NCBI GenBank assembly: GCA_003140075.1
Contig: PLIO01000070.1
Location: 77,363 to 141,362, forward strand
Length of the DNA stretch: 64,000 nucleotides
Source of the DNA: Acidobacteriaceae bacterium
GTDB taxonomy: Bacteria; Acidobacteriota; Terriglobia; Terriglobales; Acidobacteriaceae
Reading direction: 5' to 3'
The notes under the pieces were generated by a model. It was not told where the DNA came from. It was given only the letters and a program-made list of their open reading frames with translations, and did no database searches. Positions 36,876 to 46,055 of the stretch are shown one piece after another. Within the stretch, counting starts at the first letter, position 1; each line of letters opens with the position of its first letter. The position numbers were made by a program, and so were the translations under genes.

Positions 36876-37778
36876 CTAGGCAACGTTCCTGTGTGCCGAG
36901 TCCCGGAAGATGCGGCGTGCAACATCGAGGAAAGAGAACACAGCCGTCGATTTCTCGTTTTTCCGCCACGCCAGGTGGAGCTCGATCTTTGCTTCAGGTT
37001 CATTCAGCCGCACAGAAACCAAATCGCGCGAACGATGGGGAATTGCGCCCGCTCCCAAAAGAATCGCTTTTCCCGATGCCACCATAGCTGCGCCTTCTTC
37101 ATTGGACTCAACGTGGGTAACCGTCAAGTGAGAGGTCAAACCCTGCTTGCTGTACAAACTCAGGATCTTTTCGTAAAGCCAACTGGAAAAGCTGCGGTCG
37201 AAAATGATCAAGGGTTCGTCCGCAACGTCTTTTAACCTTACAAACTTGCGTTTCGCCAAGTGGTGCGTCCTGGGCAGGACGACGACAAACTCTTCCTCGA
37301 AGAGTAGTTCGCAGTCCAAGTGGACCTGATCGATGGGGGGGCGGAACAAGCCGATGTCGATTTCGTTCTTCCGCAGAGCCTCATTCTGCAGGCTGGAGCA
37401 GATGTCCATACATTCAACGTCGACGTTGGGAAACCGTTTATTGTGCTCGCGCACCGCGTTGCCGATGATTCCGCCTAAACGGGAAGGGACGCCAATCCTT
37501 ACGATTGCGGATTCTGCTTTCTGGGCCTGACGAGCCGCCTCCATCGCATGTCCGGCTTGCACAATGAGCTTTCTGGCCTCCTCGAGAAAGACTTGTCCCT
37601 CCTTGGTCAGGGCGACGCGCCGCTTGTTCCGCAAAAAAAGTGCAACTCCGAGATCCTCCTCGAGCTGGCGGATCTGGCGACTCAGAGGCGGCTGCGCGAT
37701 GTGCAGCAGTTGCGCCGCCTTGCTGAAGTTAAGGCATTCCGCAACGGCAATAAAGTATCGAACGTGACGAAGTTCCAC
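36876..37778 (-). CDS. LysR-family transcriptional regulator (intact paralog)
   Basis: VELRHVRYFIAVAECLNFSKAAQLLHIAQPPLSRQIRQLEEDLGVALFLRNKRRVALT HTH; GTG start. Confidence 0.92.
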   Translation of the reverse strand: MELRHVRYFIAVAECLNFSKAAQLLHIAQPPLSRQIRQLEEDLGVALFLRNKRRVALTKEGQVFLEEARKLIVQAGHAMEAARQAQKAESAIVRIGVPSRLGGIIGNAVREHNKRFPNVDVECMDICSSLQNEALRKNEIDIGLFRPPIDQVHLDCELLFEEEFVVVLPRTHHLAKRKFVRLKDVADEPLIIFDRSFSSWLYEKILSLYSKQGLTSHLTVTHVESNEEGAAMVASGKAILLGAGAIPHRSRDLVSVRLNEPEAKIELHLAWRKNEKSTAVFSFLDVARRIFRDSAHRNVA

Positions 37779-37791
37779 GGGGTCGTATTCT

Positions 37792-37806
37792 ATACCCCTT
37801 AGGTAT
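37792..37806. promoter_or_regulatory. LysR-type box ATAC-CCCTTAG-GTAT
   Basis: Perfect ATAC-N7-GTAT within TATACC-N5-GGTATA, 14 bp upstream of the LysR start codon. Confidence 0.75.
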
Positions 37807-37916
37807 ACTTTCGAAATCTTTCCTCCACCACGAATATTGAGTGTGCCCGATACAGAGACAATGGGCATCTGACCCCGATGTCTTTTCCATGGAGGTATCC
37901 CCTCATTTTCGAGTCC

Positions 37917-37931
37917 ATACCCAAAAGGTAT
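37917..37931. promoter_or_regulatory. LysR-type box ATAC-CCAAAAG-GTAT
   Basis: Perfect ATAC-N7-GTAT within CATACC-N5-GGTATG, between LysR (-) and the TonB receptor (+). Confidence 0.75.
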
Positions 37932-38071
37932 GACCATCCGACCAAACATGTATTGGACAGTTTCCTGGTTTCAAACGATGCTCTCGAAAAACCAAGTGCG
38001 CTCGCGAGGAACCTGCCTAGCCGGTTGGTAACCGGCGAGCGCTTTGCGCTACGTGAGGGAGAAAGAAAGCT

Positions 38072-41000
38072 ATGAGACTACGTTCCATGTTGAACGTTTG
38101 GTTAGTGGCCGTGGCAGCCGTTGGTCTGACTCCTCACATGCTCGGACAGGCGACAGTCAGCTTTGCGCAGCTAAATGGAACTGTCCAGGACGCAAATGGC
38201 AGGGTTGTGGTTAGCGCCGCTGTGGTCTTGCGCGAGCTAAGCACAAACCATTCTTACAACGCCACTGCTAACACGTCGGGCTATTACTTTATTCCAAATC
38301 TTCCCCCCGGGCAGTACGAGCTTACGGTGCAATACTCCGGTTTTGCGAAATACGTGGAAACCGGGATTCCGCTGACTGTGGGGCAGACGGCGACTGTTAA
38401 CGTTACTTTGAAGGTAGCGACTGCCGGTGAGTCGATCACGGTCAGCACCGAAGCCCCGGCCGTCGAACCCAGCCGCACCGAGATTAGCCAGGTCATCGAC
38501 ACCCATGAGATCCAGTCGTTGCCCACGTCGACCCGCCAGTTCGTCGACTTTGCCCTGTTGACGCCCGGGGTCGCGACCGGAAGGACCAGCCTGCAATCTA
38601 CTTTCACCGAGCCGGACGTTACCAGGATTTCGTTCGGCGGGATGCGCGACCTGAGTAATGCGGTGACCGTCGACGGCGCCGACTACATCGACGAAGGCAC
38701 CGGCTCGCAGCGCGCTACTCCTTCACAGGAGGCGGTCAGCGAATTTCGTGTGGTCAACAATAGCTTCGGAACTGAGTACGGCCGCGCTCTCGGCGGCATC
38801 GTCAACGTAGTTACCAAGACCGGTACGAACGATTTGCACGGGTCGGTCTATGGATACGTCAACAACCAGGGCGCTGATTCAAAAGGGCTCCTCACCCAAG
38901 CGGCCTACGACCAATATCGCCGAAACCAGTTTGGAGCCACTCTAGGCGGCCCGATCCGCAAGGATAAGACCTTCTTCTTCACGAATTACGAGGGACAGAG
39001 GCTCGGGCAATCGCCCACGTATCCCGCTACCCTTATCGGCAATCTAAGCACAATCCAGGCCGTAAAGACTTCTCTTGGACTTGCGCCTGAGAACCTCAGC
39101 ACTCTCAAGACGCTCAACAACGACAACGGGTTTGTGCGGTTGGATCACCAATTCAATGCCAACAACCGCCTGTCCATTCACTATGGAATCGTGGATGCGC
39201 GCGATCTGAATGTACTGGTCGGCGATACTCTCGATGGCGGCGGAATCGGCGCGCCCAGCGACGGACACGACGCCTTCCTGCGCGACCAGTCCCTGGTGGG
39301 ATCGATCAACTCCGTGTTGAAGCCTGATTTGGTGAACACGTTCCTCGTCCAGTACGCCAGGCGTCAGTACAATTTCCCGGCAGTCACGGGACAACCCAAT
39401 CTCGACGTGCCTAACACCCTCTCCTTCGGACATAATTTCGGCACGTTTGATGCCCTGGACGAAAGCCGGCAGCAGATCTCCGACAGTTTGGCATGGATCA
39501 AAGGCACCCACTACTGGAAGTTTGGCGTGGATTCGAATTTCATCCAGAATTTCGTGATTTGGCCCGGCTTCACTCCCATGCGGATCGTTCTGCCGAACAT
39601 CAACTGCATGGTGGATTTTGCCAACTTTGAAAATCCCAACCCCACGCTGGCGAATCAAATTCCGTCGGTTCCGGCGGATGGACCGTGCCCAACTGCATCG
39701 ATCACGCCCCCCGACTTCGGGCTTCCGCCCGCTGGTACAGTCGGGGGTAATCCGAACGATCCTCTCAACGGGGTGCCCATCGTGTTTTGGGGAGCTCCGG
39801 TTGGAACCGGACCGATCGTGCAGGGCAGCCTTCCGCCGCCTGTCCCCACCACTTGGCAGAATGCCTACGTCAATCCCCAGGACTACGATGTCAACCTGCA
39901 TCACAATTACTTTGGAGCTTACTTTCAGGATCAGTGGCGCATCAATCCCGAGTTCACCTTGAATTACGGCTTGCGCTGGGACGTGGAGACGGGTTTATCG
40001 CAGATCGTTAACCCGGATCACCGCAGCTTCCAGCCTCGGATCGGTTTTGCTTATTCGCCTACCAAACACACCGTCATTCGAAGCGGCTTCGGCATTTTCG
40101 ACGATCACTACAACATGACGTTCTTCTTTGTGACTTACCCGCAGCGTGAGGTTGTGATTCCCAATGCACCGCAGCCCTGGGTGAGGCAAGGAAACTCAAC
40201 CGCCACGTGGGTGCTCAACCAGTTGAGTTTCGACGCTCCCAACGTTGGCAACATCGTGGGCGGCGTCCCAACGCCTCTTCCCTATCCGGATGGATCGACG
40301 GTGCCCACCCCGGCGCAGGCGGCGGCGGCTATGGTATTGACGGGGCAGGCTCCGCCTAACTTCAGCACCGGCCCCGGTCCCGGACAAAGTTCGACCCTTC
40401 CCCCAGGCGGGTCGTTTGTCACCAACAGCGGCGGCGGCTTTGATCGCAATACGCGAACCGCGTACTCGGAGCAAGCCAGCCTGCAGCTCGATCAGGAGGT
40501 TGGGAAGGGGATGGTTTTAAGTGTAGGGTACCTATTCTTGCGGGCACACAAGCAGGTACGTCCGGAAAACTTGAATGTTTGCCCGTCCGCCGGGCTTACC
40601 AACTCAGCTACCACCTGTGCGCCCGCAGAGGACATTCCGGGTCCTCCCATCACGCCAACGGGACCGTTCCCAAACAACGAAATGCTTGACGGCAAGCCCG
40701 CATTCAGCGGCGTCCTCTATAACAACGCCGGCCTGATGTATTACCTGGACGGTTCCGGAAATGCCGAATACAACGGCGCTACGTTTGCGGTCACCGACCG
40801 GCTGGGCCAGTACTTGCGCTTCAGCGCGAACTACACCTTCTCCCATACTCAGGACGATGGAACCTTCACCACTTTCGTTAGCACTCCTGAGAGTCTGTAC
40901 AACCGAAATCTGGAACGGGCCGACTCGGTGCAGGATGTCCGCCATCGTTTTGTCGCCAACTTTACTGCCGACACGCCCAAGCACAGCTCTACTGTGTTAC

Positions 41001-41518
41001 GGAACTTGGAGTTCAGCAGCATCATTACGCTGCAATCGCCCCGGCCGTTCACCATGTTCGTGGGAAACGACGTTAACGGCGACACCAACCCGGTCACCGA
41101 TCGCGTAGGATGGTCGCCGCGTAACGCCTACCGGGGCGACGATCTTTACGCCTTCGATCTTCGCCTTTCGCGAACCTTTTACTTCCACGAACACCTGGGG
41201 CTGAACCTCGCCATCGATGGGTTCAATGTGTTCAACCGGCAAAACATCAATGAGGTAACCTCGGTCTACGGCGGGGGCACGCCGGATTTCTGCGGCGGAA
41301 CAACTCCCTATAACGGGCCAGTACCCCAGCACTACAACGATGCTCCCTCGCTCGCAATCCAGCGGGGTGAGGTAACCTGTTTGGGGCAGAGCGGAATCGG
41401 CGGCCTTGGCACACTTTCCTCGATGAGTATTGCTCCAGCGCCGAACCCGCTTTTCGGGACGCCAAGGACCATGTTCAATCCGCGGCAACTTCAAATATCG
41501 GCTAAGTTCACGTTCTAG
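38072..41518 (+). CDS. TonB-dependent receptor, Oar-like, with N-terminal carboxypeptidase-regulatory-like domain
   Basis: LNGTVQDANGRVVVSAAVVLRELSTNHSYNATANTSGYYFIPNLPPGQYELTV; EYGRALGGIVNVVTKTGTNDLHGSVY; beta-barrel ending KFTF. Confidence 0.93.
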   Translation: MRLRSMLNVWLVAVAAVGLTPHMLGQATVSFAQLNGTVQDANGRVVVSAAVVLRELSTNHSYNATANTSGYYFIPNLPPGQYELTVQYSGFAKYVETGIPLTVGQTATVNVTLKVATAGESITVSTEAPAVEPSRTEISQVIDTHEIQSLPTSTRQFVDFALLTPGVATGRTSLQSTFTEPDVTRISFGGMRDLSNAVTVDGADYIDEGTGSQRATPSQEAVSEFRVVNNSFGTEYGRALGGIVNVVTKTGTNDLHGSVYGYVNNQGADSKGLLTQAAYDQYRRNQFGATLGGPIRKDKTFFFTNYEGQRLGQSPTYPATLIGNLSTIQAVKTSLGLAPENLSTLKTLNNDNGFVRLDHQFNANNRLSIHYGIVDARDLNVLVGDTLDGGGIGAPSDGHDAFLRDQSLVGSINSVLKPDLVNTFLVQYARRQYNFPAVTGQPNLDVPNTLSFGHNFGTFDALDESRQQISDSLAWIKGTHYWKFGVDSNFIQNFVIWPGFTPMRIVLPNINCMVDFANFENPNPTLANQIPSVPADGPCPTASITPPDFGLPPAGTVGGNPNDPLNGVPIVFWGAPVGTGPIVQGSLPPPVPTTWQNAYVNPQDYDVNLHHNYFGAYFQDQWRINPEFTLNYGLRWDVETGLSQIVNPDHRSFQPRIGFAYSPTKHTVIRSGFGIFDDHYNMTFFFVTYPQREVVIPNAPQPWVRQGNSTATWVLNQLSFDAPNVGNIVGGVPTPLPYPDGSTVPTPAQAAAAMVLTGQAPPNFSTGPGPGQSSTLPPGGSFVTNSGGGFDRNTRTAYSEQASLQLDQEVGKGMVLSVGYLFLRAHKQVRPENLNVCPSAGLTNSATTCAPAEDIPGPPITPTGPFPNNEMLDGKPAFSGVLYNNAGLMYYLDGSGNAEYNGATFAVTDRLGQYLRFSANYTFSHTQDDGTFTTFVSTPESLYNRNLERADSVQDVRHRFVANFTADTPKHSSTVLRNLEFSSIITLQSPRPFTMFVGNDVNGDTNPVTDRVGWSPRNAYRGDDLYAFDLRLSRTFYFHEHLGLNLAIDGFNVFNRQNINEVTSVYGGGTPDFCGGTTPYNGPVPQHYNDAPSLAIQRGEVTCLGQSGIGGLGTLSSMSIAPAPNPLFGTPRTMFNPRQLQISAKFTF

Positions 41519-41768
41519 GATGATCCTGTATTTGGACCGGGACGAAGCGCACAGTGAAAAACGAAGTCGCGCAATGAGGCGACACGGTCAGAGATCTTTT
41601 CCGGCACTTGAGAAGCCGACTTTGCTCCCCGCTTGCTCCCCAGAGCACCCGAGCACCGCGAAACCGCAGCTGTCGAATGGGTTCGGTGAGCTAAGAGGCG
41701 CGTAAATGTAGGTGACTGAAGCGCTAAGAGCACTCATTCAAACGTGGTAAACTGTACCTCGGCACGCC

Positions 41769-41862
<94 letters not shown>

Positions 41863-41889
41863 GTTACCACAATCCCAACCACTTAGCAT

Positions 41890-42149
41890 CTACTGAACCG
41901 TGGAAGGCTCCACGGGCAAATTGCTTTCTAGTGTCCCAGCGGTGTCCGATTGAATCTCTCCACCGTCTACGATGTGGTTTTCTAGCTTCGTCGTCGCCTT
42001 GCGAACATCGTCGGCTGCAGTTTTGATGTAGTCCGTCGCCGTGGTGCTCACGTTTGCATGTCTCAGGATTCGCTGAATCACCATGGCAGGCACTCCGAGG
42101 CGGTACAGATCGCTTCCCAACCCGCGCCGCGCTGCGTGCCAACCGTGCT
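41890..42149 (-). pseudogene. C-terminal remnant of a tyrosine recombinase/integrase
   Basis: HGWHAARRGLGSDLYRLGVPAMVIQRILRHANVSTTATDYIKTAADDVRKATTKLE retains HxxR, the later His and the nucleophilic Tyr context; in-frame TAG directly upstream, no N-terminal half. Confidence 0.85.
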
Positions 42150-42177
42150 ACTCTGGCAGCATACTGTGAGGATCGGA

Positions 42178-42629
42178 TGACTTTCGTACGCTTCTGTGCG
42201 AGATTCTCAGCTACGTCTGCCCGTTATGGAATAGGCAAGGTATTGAGCGCGCAGCTGCTACGCTCGTTGAGCGTCGCTATGGCGGGATTGATGTCGGTCG
42301 GCTGCGGCTCGGGCCATGCAATCCTTGAGATCAGCGCTCCCTCTAGCGCGGTAGCACGCTCACCCTTCACCATTACGGTTACTGCAGTGGATAACGGAAG
42401 CCGGGACACGATTATCAACAGCCCCATACGCTTCACCAGTTCCGATAGCGCGGCCGTCCTTCCACCCATTTACGAATTCACCGCGGCCGATGCAGGTTCC
42501 CATACCTTCACTAACGGTGTGACCTTGATGACTCCCGGAAGTCAAAGCATCACGGCGACCGCGCCCAACGCAACTCCGATCACGGGAACCGCCACGGTCA
42601 TGGTCTCTGTGGCGACCACCGACCGGTAA
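42178..42629 (+). CDS. Putative lipoprotein with bacterial Ig-like domain
   Basis: LSVAMAGLMSVGCGSG lipobox-like, followed by a beta-rich ISAPSSAVARSPFTITVTAVDNG... segment. Confidence 0.6.
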
Positions 42630-42658
42630 CGCAAGGTTACACTCGCCCTCAAATCAGG

Positions 42659-43762
42659 TCATGGCGAGCGGTCTCGTTGACGCTTTCCCACTCGGACGTC
42701 GATTCCAACCAGGGGTCCGTAAACATTGATCCCATAATTGGGAAAACCCGGCTGGGACAGATAAAGATTTGATATGTGCATCCAATTCAGACCAGCCGAA
42801 ATGGAATACCGAGGGCTGAAGTTATATCGCACACCGCTGCCCATGTTGAGCGTGAACGTAAAGTTCTGTCCCTGCGAATATTGGACGCCTAGGGGTCCCT
42901 TCGCATCGATATCCCCAAGGCCCATGCGCCAGTCCCAATAGGGTGCGACCTTCCAACGACGCGGGACAAAATTTCGTCGAATGCCCATGATGTACGCGAA
43001 ATAGCGTGTTTCGGGTCCCCTCGGAATCGCGGTGACGGACCCGCTGAACGTAAGATCCCAATTCCCGCGCAGAATCCCCGGACCTTTTACTTTGCCCGTC
43101 TGCCATCGTAGAGAAGCAATGATGGGCACCAGGGTGTACTTAAGCGGCGTTTGGTTATAGCCATCGCCCAAAAAAACGTCGAAAACAAAAGGGATATTGA
43201 TGGGAAGCCATCCGAGGTCCAAGCCGAACTCAAATTTGTTCTTGTAATAGATGCTCTGGTTGAAATCAACCGGTGCAGGAGGGGGTACTACTTCGCCGGA
43301 CGGAGGCTTTGAACCTTCGCCCGGCGTATCGCTTTTTGCCGGTGGTGCCGATTGAGGGTCGCCTGACTGGGAAACGAGTTCGGTGGCGGACCAACAGGAG
43401 GCGCACCTCTGCGCAGGGGCGCATAACTTGAGGTAGCTGGTGGAAGGGCGTAAGCGCGGGAATTCGATAGGAGGCTCGGTTGCCGGGTTGGCTCCGTCCA
43501 CTGCCTGTGCCTTCGGTGTCGCCCGGGCGTCGAAAACGACTCCGACCTCAGGATTGCCAGGATCGTAGTCGTCTCGCTGTTCCGCTGTCCTGCTGCGTTC
43601 TTGAGAGCCAGAAACCGGGCACTGGCCGGACCGGGCCTGCAGCGGGGCTCGTAGCGCCAGCATAGCCATCAGAACCGCTCCCACTGTCGGTCGGAGGGCA
43701 ATGCAGAAGAATCTGTTCCGCGGATTCACACGCTCGCCGCAATCGGTGCGAGCGGGAAGCAT
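42659..43762 (-). CDS. Acyloxyacyl hydrolase / PagL-like lipid A 3-O-deacylase family protein
   Basis: C-terminal small beta-barrel with GLNWMHISNLYLSQPGFPNYGINVYGPLVGIDVRV (His-x-Ser context). The upstream ORF extension to 44053 does not look coding. Confidence 0.65.
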   Translation of the reverse strand: MLPARTDCGERVNPRNRFFCIALRPTVGAVLMAMLALRAPLQARSGQCPVSGSQERSRTAEQRDDYDPGNPEVGVVFDARATPKAQAVDGANPATEPPIEFPRLRPSTSYLKLCAPAQRCASCWSATELVSQSGDPQSAPPAKSDTPGEGSKPPSGEVVPPPAPVDFNQSIYYKNKFEFGLDLGWLPINIPFVFDVFLGDGYNQTPLKYTLVPIIASLRWQTGKVKGPGILRGNWDLTFSGSVTAIPRGPETRYFAYIMGIRRNFVPRRWKVAPYWDWRMGLGDIDAKGPLGVQYSQGQNFTFTLNMGSGVRYNFSPRYSISAGLNWMHISNLYLSQPGFPNYGINVYGPLVGIDVRVGKRQRDRSP

Positions 43763-44204
43763 CTTTGCATGATGGTCCGACACTGGGAGCTTCCTTGCGG
43801 TCGCTGGCTCACGAATCACATCGCAAATGCCGGGCTGCGAAACCTCTTGTCTCGACTTGAATCCATCACGAACTCTGGGCTCATACACCTCCTTAAGAAA
43901 GAAAGCCGAGCCTGATCTCACACGGAGAACGAGCAGATCTTTTGCAAAAGAAACGCGCAGGGTCAAGCGTGCAAAGCCCGTAGAAATCTGCGGAGCTTTG
44001 AGCTTCTGGGTTTGCATTTCCATCGAAGCCGCGGGGAAGATACAGGAGGACAAACGAGACGAGGTGGAGCGCGAGGGGAAATCAAGCGGGCAGTGCGAGG
44101 AAAACGAGGACAGGAAACCGAAGGGATGAAAACCCGCTACCTAGGACGTTGTAGATGGCGTGGCACGCTCGATCCCGCCGAAATCGAAAGTTGCCGTTGT
44201 TCCA

Positions 44205-46034
44205 TCAAGCGCTGGCAGCTTTAGTCGTGGAGTACTCGTCTGTCCCGTCTTCGTAAAGGCCAAGTCTTGTAAGCCGCAGCTCGCTGCCCTGGCAAAATGC
44301 CTGAACATCAACGCCGGGCAACAGGGTCTGCTCACAATCCGGCAGTACCACTTCGAAAACACCGTGCCGTTTGGACAACCACTCCAAGTCGTCCAAGCGA
44401 CCGAGGACTGGCCGGCCAAACACGTAACGGCAGAGGTCGGCACCTCCATTGGTATCAATGAAGCCAGCACACTCGATGCTTTGGTCACGCAAAAAGCGAA
44501 GCGCCAGTTCCGCGTGGGCCGACGTGCCCAGAATAAATACTCGTCGCTGCGCCGGTGCTTCCCCGCGGCACGTGTAGATCGTGTCCCTAAAGAGCGCAAA
44601 CGACCGCCGGATACCAAGCAACAACACCCAGGTGATCAAGGCATCGAGGAGAAATACGGCACGCGAAAAACCATTGAATCGGTACAATCCCGTCAACGCG
44701 AGCACTGACATCAACTCACCGATGAGCATTGCTGAGCCGATGCGGTAGATATCGCTGATGGATCCCCGCCACCAGGAGTGCCGAAAGGCTCGGCATATCC
44801 ACAGGCTGAGAAGTTTGATCGCTACAACGATCGGCACGGAGCGCAGCAGCAGGGCCTTGTCGCCGACAGGAATTTGGCCGCCAAAGCGCAGAGCATAGGA
44901 GAGATAGTAGGAGAGCACCATCGCCACCGGGTCCAGCAGGAAGACCAGCATGTCGCGCGATAGCAGGCGACTGGAGAGAGGGGCAGTCGCATTCGACGCG
45001 CGCGCGTCGTGTCGGACCTCGTCCTGAAAGAGATGGACCCCAAACAGCAGCAAGAAAAAGAACCAAAAGCCGATCAAGCCGGGGGCTCCAGCAGATGACG
45101 AATGCCGAGTGAGCAGAGCAACCGCTCCCGATCCCGCCGAAAGAACGTACAGCAACAAAACGGCCCGTCGTTCGTCCAATCCCAGGCGGACCAGGCGGTG
45201 CGAGCTGTGGTCCGTGCCGCCTTGGGAGATCGCTTGTCCGCGCAAACGCCGAGTTACCGACACGAACAGAGTATCGAAAATGGGGATGGCCAGAACTGTG
45301 ACCGGTGCGAGAACAAAGGCCGGAACTCCGGCGACGTGAGTCACTTCAAGAAGAGAAGTCGCACCCAGCAGGAACCCGATGAACAGGCTGCCGGAATCGC
45401 CCATGAAGATCCGCGCCGGACTGAAATTGAACACAAGAAAACCAGCAATCGCCCCCGCAGCCAGCGCAACAATTACAGCTTGGTCACGGTATCCGCCGCC
45501 GATATAAAAGACGGCCAGATATCCGGCTGAGATCAAAGCGATGCCAGCCGACAGGCCGTCCATGTTGTCGAGCAGGTTGAATGCGTTCGTAATTCCCACC
45601 AACCAAAGTACCGAGACAACAATATTGACGGTCAGGCTCCCACGCAGTGGATATACGACGCCGACCGAGATCAGGAGCCCGGCCGCCAGCAGCTGCGCGG
45701 CAAACTTCCGGACGGGCGCCAGACGATAAACATCGTCGACCAGGCCAAGAACAAACATCAACGACGCGATGCCGATCAGCCGCCACAGCAAGTAGTTCGA
45801 CCATGGGATCAATGCAATACTCAGCGCACTGAATCCGGCGAAGAGTGGCACTCCCCCAAAGAAGGCTGGCGTGCCCTTGTGCCACCGATCAGGCCGCGGC
45901 TTGGCCACCCAACCGCGCTTCCGGCATACCCGAATCGTGAGTACAACGAACACAGCCGTCACGACGAAGGCGGACAGAAACGCAAGCACCGCCGAGCCGA
46001 CGATTCCCAATTGAAAACTCTGTAAGAAGCGCAT
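44205..46034 (-). CDS. GT4/WecA-like polyprenyl-phosphate glycosylphosphotransferase fused to a membrane-Rossmann (CoA-binding-like) module
   Basis: LVDDVYRL, NAFNLLDNMDGLSAGI, FNFSPARIFMGDSGSL (WecA/MraY motifs); C-terminal TM block then RRVFILGTSAHAELALRFLRD...GFIDTNGG. Confidence 0.85.
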   Translation of the reverse strand: MRFLQSFQLGIVGSAVLAFLSAFVVTAVFVVLTIRVCRKRGWVAKPRPDRWHKGTPAFFGGVPLFAGFSALSIALIPWSNYLLWRLIGIASLMFVLGLVDDVYRLAPVRKFAAQLLAAGLLISVGVVYPLRGSLTVNIVVSVLWLVGITNAFNLLDNMDGLSAGIALISAGYLAVFYIGGGYRDQAVIVALAAGAIAGFLVFNFSPARIFMGDSGSLFIGFLLGATSLLEVTHVAGVPAFVLAPVTVLAIPIFDTLFVSVTRRLRGQAISQGGTDHSSHRLVRLGLDERRAVLLLYVLSAGSGAVALLTRHSSSAGAPGLIGFWFFFLLLFGVHLFQDEVRHDARASNATAPLSSRLLSRDMLVFLLDPVAMVLSYYLSYALRFGGQIPVGDKALLLRSVPIVVAIKLLSLWICRAFRHSWWRGSISDIYRIGSAMLIGELMSVLALTGLYRFNGFSRAVFLLDALITWVLLLGIRRSFALFRDTIYTCRGEAPAQRRVFILGTSAHAELALRFLRDQSIECAGFIDTNGGADLCRYVFGRPVLGRLDDLEWLSKRHGVFEVVLPDCEQTLLPGVDVQAFCQGSELRLTRLGLYEDGTDEYSTTKAASA

Positions 46035-46055
46035 CGAGCGCGTGGTCCTTCGGAA

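Noticed and set aside
39044-39904. Minus-strand 286-aa ORF inside the TonB receptor
   Set aside because: Antisense to a clear receptor gene; no motif support.
41515-41733. Small minus-strand ORF between the TonB receptor and the tRNA
   Set aside because: No homology-like motif; overlaps the receptor 3' end; likely non-coding.
43763-44053. N-terminal extension of the PagL-like ORF
   Set aside because: No signal or domain character; a signal-like sequence begins after the Met at 43762.
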